From Dreissena polymorpha (taxonomy: Eukaryota; Mollusca; Bivalvia; Myida; Dreissenidae), in contig NC_068362.1 of the NCBI RefSeq assembly GCF_020536995.1, forward strand, positions 1,069,394 through 1,133,393: DNA of 64,000 bases, read 5' to 3'. The notes under the pieces were generated by a model. That model had not been told where the DNA came from and searched no databases. It saw only the letters and a list, made by a program, of their open reading frames with translations. The stretch's first letter is position 1. The number at the start of each line of letters is the position of its first letter. This document shows positions 60,173 to 64,000 of this stretch, piece by piece. Both the position numbers and the translations under genes were made by a program.

Positions 60173-60339
60173 GGCCACGACTTTTTTTTTATTGGTTTAC
60201 AAAAATTATTTTGAAAATGGTCCATCGGGCGGTCGAAAAAAAAAAAAAAAAAAAAACATCATTGGAAAAAAAAGTTAATGCTAATAACATCAGAACAAAG
60301 ACAACATATCTTTTATAACCTTAACACAGAGACAAACAA

Positions 60340-60691
60340 GAGCACCGCCTTGCGGGTGCAGACCGCTCATCTATTTTCTTTTTATAGGTGAAGGGACTCT
60401 CATTTTCAATCACAAAGGAGGGAGGGGTGGAGTGAAGAGCGGTGCATTGTGTGGGGGTGTGGACATTTATTACATTATCTTCCAAAAATGCCAAAAAAGG
60501 GGAAAAAAAATCGGGAAGGGGGGGTGGGGGGTCGGGGGGTATGGATTCTTGGGTGCGATGGTTGGACGGTATTTCAAACATAAAATAATAAAAATAAATA
60601 TTTGTGTTTTTTTAACCGTTAAAAAAAATGGGGGGGGTGAGGTGGGGGGGAGTATAGTGTGAGGGTGTGGTGGTTATTTGTGAGATGATCT

Positions 60692-60725
<34 letters not shown>

Positions 60726-62182
60726 ATGTTGGGGGGGGGGATTCGGGTGGGGGGTTGGGGGGTTGGGGGGGATTCTTGGGTGCGATGGTTGGACGGTATT
60801 TCAAACATAAAATAAGCAAAATAAATAGTTTTGTTTTTTAACCGTTTAAAAAAAAATTGGAGAGGGGGTGGGGTGGGGGGGGTATAGTGTGAGGGTGTGG
60901 TGGTTGTGAGATAATATAAAAAAAAAATAAAAAAAAAAAATAGGGGGGGGAAGTGGGGGGGAGCACGGGCGATGGTTTGGGTGGAGTTTATTGTGGTATG
61001 TCAGGTAAGAGTTGTTTTGTCAAAGTATCAATCAAATCTAATCATAAATAAAGAAGTTATGGCAATTTTAGCAAAATTTAATAATTTGACCTTGAGAGTC
61101 AAGGTCATTCAAAGGTCAAGGTAAAATTCAACTTGCCAGGTACAGTAACCTCATGATAGCATGAAAGTATTTGAAGTTTGAAAGCAATAGCCTTGATACT
61201 TTAGAAGTAAAGTGGATCGAAACACAAAATTTAACCATATATTCAAAGTTACTAAGTCAAAAAAGGGCCATAATTCCGTAAAAATGACATCCAGAGTTAT
61301 GCAACTTGTCCCTTTACTGTACCCTTATGATAGTTTGCGAGTGTTCCAAGTATGAAAGCAATATCTATGATACTTTAGGGGTAAAGTGGACCAAAACACA
61401 AAACTTAACCAAACTTTCAATTTTCTAAGTATAAAGGGCCCATAATTCCGTCCAAATGCCAGTCAGAGTTACATAACTTTGCCTGCACAGTCCCCTTACG
61501 ATAGTTAATAAGTGTTGAAAGTATGAAAGCAATAGCTTTGATACTGTAGGAATAAAGTGGACCTAAACACAAAACATAACCAAATTTTCAATTTTCTAAG
61601 TATAAAAAGGGCACATAATTCTGTCAAAATGCCAGTCAGAGTTACATTACTTTGCCTGCACAGTCCCCTTATGATAGTTAGTAAGTGTTGCAAGTATGAA
61701 AGCAATAGCTTTGATACTTAAGGAATAAAATGGACCTAAACACAAAACTTAACCAAACTTTTCAATTTTCTAAGTATAAAAAGGGCACATAATTCTGTCA
61801 AAATGCACGCCAGAGTTATCTAACTTTGCCTGCCCAGTCCCCTCATGATAGTAAGTAAGTGTACCAAGTTTGAATGCAATAGCATTGATACTTTCTGACA
61901 AAAGTGGACCTAAACGCAAAACTTAACCAAACTTTTCAATTTTCTAAGTATAAAAAGGGCACATAATTCAGTCAAAATGCACGCCAGAGTTATCTAACTT
62001 TGCCAGCCCAGTCCCCTCATGATAGTAAGTAAGTGTACCAAGTTTGAATGCAATAGCATTGATACTTTCTGAGAAAAGTGGACCTAAACGTAAAACTTAA
62101 CCGGACGCCGACGCCGACGCAGACGCCGACGCCAAGGTGATGACAATAGCTCATAATTTTTTTTCAAAAAATAGATGAGCTA
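60340..62182. mobile_element. Nested tandem-core element with GCTCATCTATTTT ends
   Basis: A hairpin head (GCACCGCCTTGCGGGTGC) is followed by GCTCATCTATTTT; the far end is AAAAAATAGATGAGC at about 62168-62182. Inside are G-rich repeats (60500-60970), then about six units of roughly 175 bp (61020-62100: AAAGCAATAGCTTTGATACT, TAAGTATAAAAAGGGCACAT, TTGCCTGCACAGTCCCCTTA), closed by a (GACGCC)n tract. The layout is the same as the element at 24355-25405. Confidence 0.65.
60500..60975 (+). repeat. G-run repeats with quadruplex potential
   Basis: Two to three units of about 230 bp. Each has G-runs (for example GGGGGGGTGGGGGGTCGGGG), then ATTCTTGGGTGCGATGGTTG and GACGGTATTTCAAACATAAA, then A-runs. 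Many consecutive runs of at least four G occur on the plus strand. Confidence 0.85.
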
Positions 62183-63585
62183 AAAATCAAATTATGCAAT
62201 GAAACACATCTATATCTTCAAATGAAATGAGTCCTAACAGCACCTTATGTAACATCAGGCAATTTTAAACACCCCATTACATGACATGCGTTCTTCTCCC
62301 ATTAAAACGAAAAACTGCGCTTCATTTCCATAATTGGATGCGCACCATTACGCAATGCGATGCCCGTTGCATAAATCTTATATAAGATAAACTACTCATA
62401 CACAAATTACCCGGTATGTGTTTGCTCTTACTCGACTTATGAGATCGTACATGAAAAAAAAATCGAGGTAGATCGATCCATGCGTCGTCGCGGTAATGTT
62501 TGTCAAAGTTGTTGTTGTCATGAAAACTCGTTGATTTACAACGCAAAACGTCTTATTTGAACTGACGCGAATTAATTTAATCATATTTGTCAACTTCACT
62601 TTTGCTTTATTTTGATAATTTAATCCAAAGTTTAATGTTAGCAAGTGTTTTTTTTACTGGAATTGTAAACAAGGAGTCAGTTAAAGTCTTCCGAAAATGT
62701 GCAGTCTGTGTGAATTGACAGTTTGACGTCATCAAAGGAAAGCCGCTTTCTGTCGGAAGCAATAAAGCGACATATTTCGCGCCGAAAAAATTGGCTTCCT
62801 TTGTCTAGCAATCAACATGCCGAACCAATCGTGTGTTTGTTTCTCAATTGCAATCCTCCAATTTAATAAAAGCACGTGCATAGCTCCGCCTTCGAATCTT
62901 TTGCAGAGAACGGAGGCGGAGTTTAACGGTTAATTGAGCTAGTGTTTTACACAAGTTGAGTTCCGATTTGCCGAAATTACTCGGCCCTAAGCATTGAAAC
63001 GACAAATACATTTTTCAATGATTTTCCGAGAAATACCGATTTGTTCCGATTTCCAAACTTTCTGTACAGTTCCTATAAACTATGGCGGACGTGTTTACAA
63101 AATTCCTAAACACATATATCGTAAATAATGGCAGTGTTTTATTGGATTATTTATACTTATTATCAAATACTATCGGGTTTGTTTAATATAATTAACATGT
63201 TAAACAATATAGTTGCGTCACAGACACGGAAATAAATTTTGATGGGGTCGACATTTGACTGACGCTGATTTTCTTATTGTCTGTAATTTTTGCCCGAAAT
63301 AAATTTTGAGAAGTGCCCATAAAAGGACTGGTACATAATGTGTCACATTGAAAAATATCCCGATCTCTGCAATATATGTGAACCAATCGTTGATTGTACT
63401 TACTTGATTTTATTCGCAACCGTACTCAAACCGGATCGTTTTTTTTCTCATTTCGCTCATTTTGAAGTGCGGTCGGGAATAAAATATTTAAAAAAAAAGA
63501 CGATTTTCCGCTTTTATTTTTTTTCCCATTTTCCAAAAATTAGGGTCGGCGGTTTTGTAAACCAAGAAATATAAAAGTCGTGGCC

Positions 63586-64000
63586 TAAGCATTCTTGACT
63601 TATCATTTGGAAACCATTTTTCAAAGTTGAGTCAATGTGACCTTGACCTTTGACATAGTGACCTGAAAATCATTACGGGTCATCTTCGAGTCATATTTAA
63701 AGTACCTGTATAGTTTCATGATCCTAGGCATAAACGTTCTTGAGGTATCATCCTGAAACCATTTTACTATTTTGGGTCACCGTGACCTTGGCCTTTGACA
63801 TAGTGACCTGAAATTGAATAGATATGATCTGCAAGTCATGATTAATGTATTTATAAAGTTTCATGATCCTAGGCATAATCGTTCTTGAGTTATCATCCGG
63901 AAACCATTTAACTATTTCGGGTCACCGTGACCTTGACTTTTGACCTAGTGACCTCAAATGGGGTCATAATTATGTGAGTCATGATCAATGTATCTATGAA
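63586..64000. repeat. 140-147-bp tandem repeat with TGACCT motifs, part 2
   Basis: Continuation of the array at 59490-60172, with cores near 63638, 63780 and 63926. It runs off the window end. Confidence 0.9.

Larger units (their letters stand above)
60173..63585. mobile_element. Harbinger-type element (3.4 kb) with TAA target duplication
   Basis: Inverted ends begin GGCCACGACTTTT, continue with TTGGTTTACAAAA, and later share GAAAATGG. It is flanked by TAA (60170-60172 and 63586-63588), and removing it restores the repeat unit GGCGTAAGCATTCTTGA. A 3-bp TAA/TTA duplication and GG-starting TIRs fit PIF/Harbinger. I see no transposase, so it is non-autonomous. It contains a poly-A tract (60237-60258), a nested tandem-core element and a 1.4-kb GC-mixed right part. 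Confidence 0.75.

Overview
The window is animal nuclear DNA: AT-rich, intron-containing and dense in decayed transposons. Several repeats are ones I associate with bivalve molluscs: arrays of the TGACCTTGACCTTTGACCT type, 'ATGCCCCC' elements, and tandem-core elements ending in TATAGATGAGC-like or GTGGAGCTC-like ends. A heterodont/dreissenid-like bivalve is my inference; no search was possible.

The clear host genes are two tandem, same-strand paralogues of a classical short-chain dehydrogenase/reductase of the carbonyl reductase 1 (CBR1) family. Each has eight coding exons and encodes 277 aa. Gene 1 lies at 3100-13506 and gene 2 at 40430-52088. All 16 exon frames are open, all splice sites are GT-AG, exon lengths are identical in the two copies, and the SDR catalytic residues are present in both. 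They sit in a segmental duplication of roughly 2.82-14.85 kb versus 40.27-55.33 kb. Because introns and flanks are duplicated too, insertions can be ordered. LINE relics in intron 1 and antisense in intron 6, and a MITE in intron 7, are shared and so predate the duplication. Foldback elements in intron 1, a Harbinger-type element in intron 6 and a LINE downstream are found only in copy 2.

Region by region: 0.35-1.15 kb holds a LINE 3' fragment. 1.4-2.47 kb holds one arm of a large inverted repeat whose other arm is at 22.45-23.28 kb. 2.5-14.9 kb is gene 1 with its promoter. 15.6-22 kb holds a tRNA-derived SINE, TIR elements and foldback hairpins. A candidate signal-peptide first exon lies at 22.06 kb. 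A phase-compatible cysteine-rich terminal exon with a poly(A) signal lies at 35.66-36.14 kb, so a secreted-peptide gene may span the middle of the window. Between them lie bivalve-type repeats, a hAT-type MITE with an 8-bp target duplication, a MULE with a perfect 9-bp target duplication, tandem tRNA-like repeats and a 35-unit, 51-bp minisatellite. 37.9-40 kb is a truncated LINE. 40.3-55.3 kb is gene 2. 55.3-64 kb is repeat-dominated, ending in a nuclear-receptor-motif repeat array split by a 3.4-kb Harbinger-type element with a TAA target duplication.

I recognised no retrovirus-like, LTR or other capsid-bearing element, no CRISPR array, and no rRNA or intact tRNA gene.
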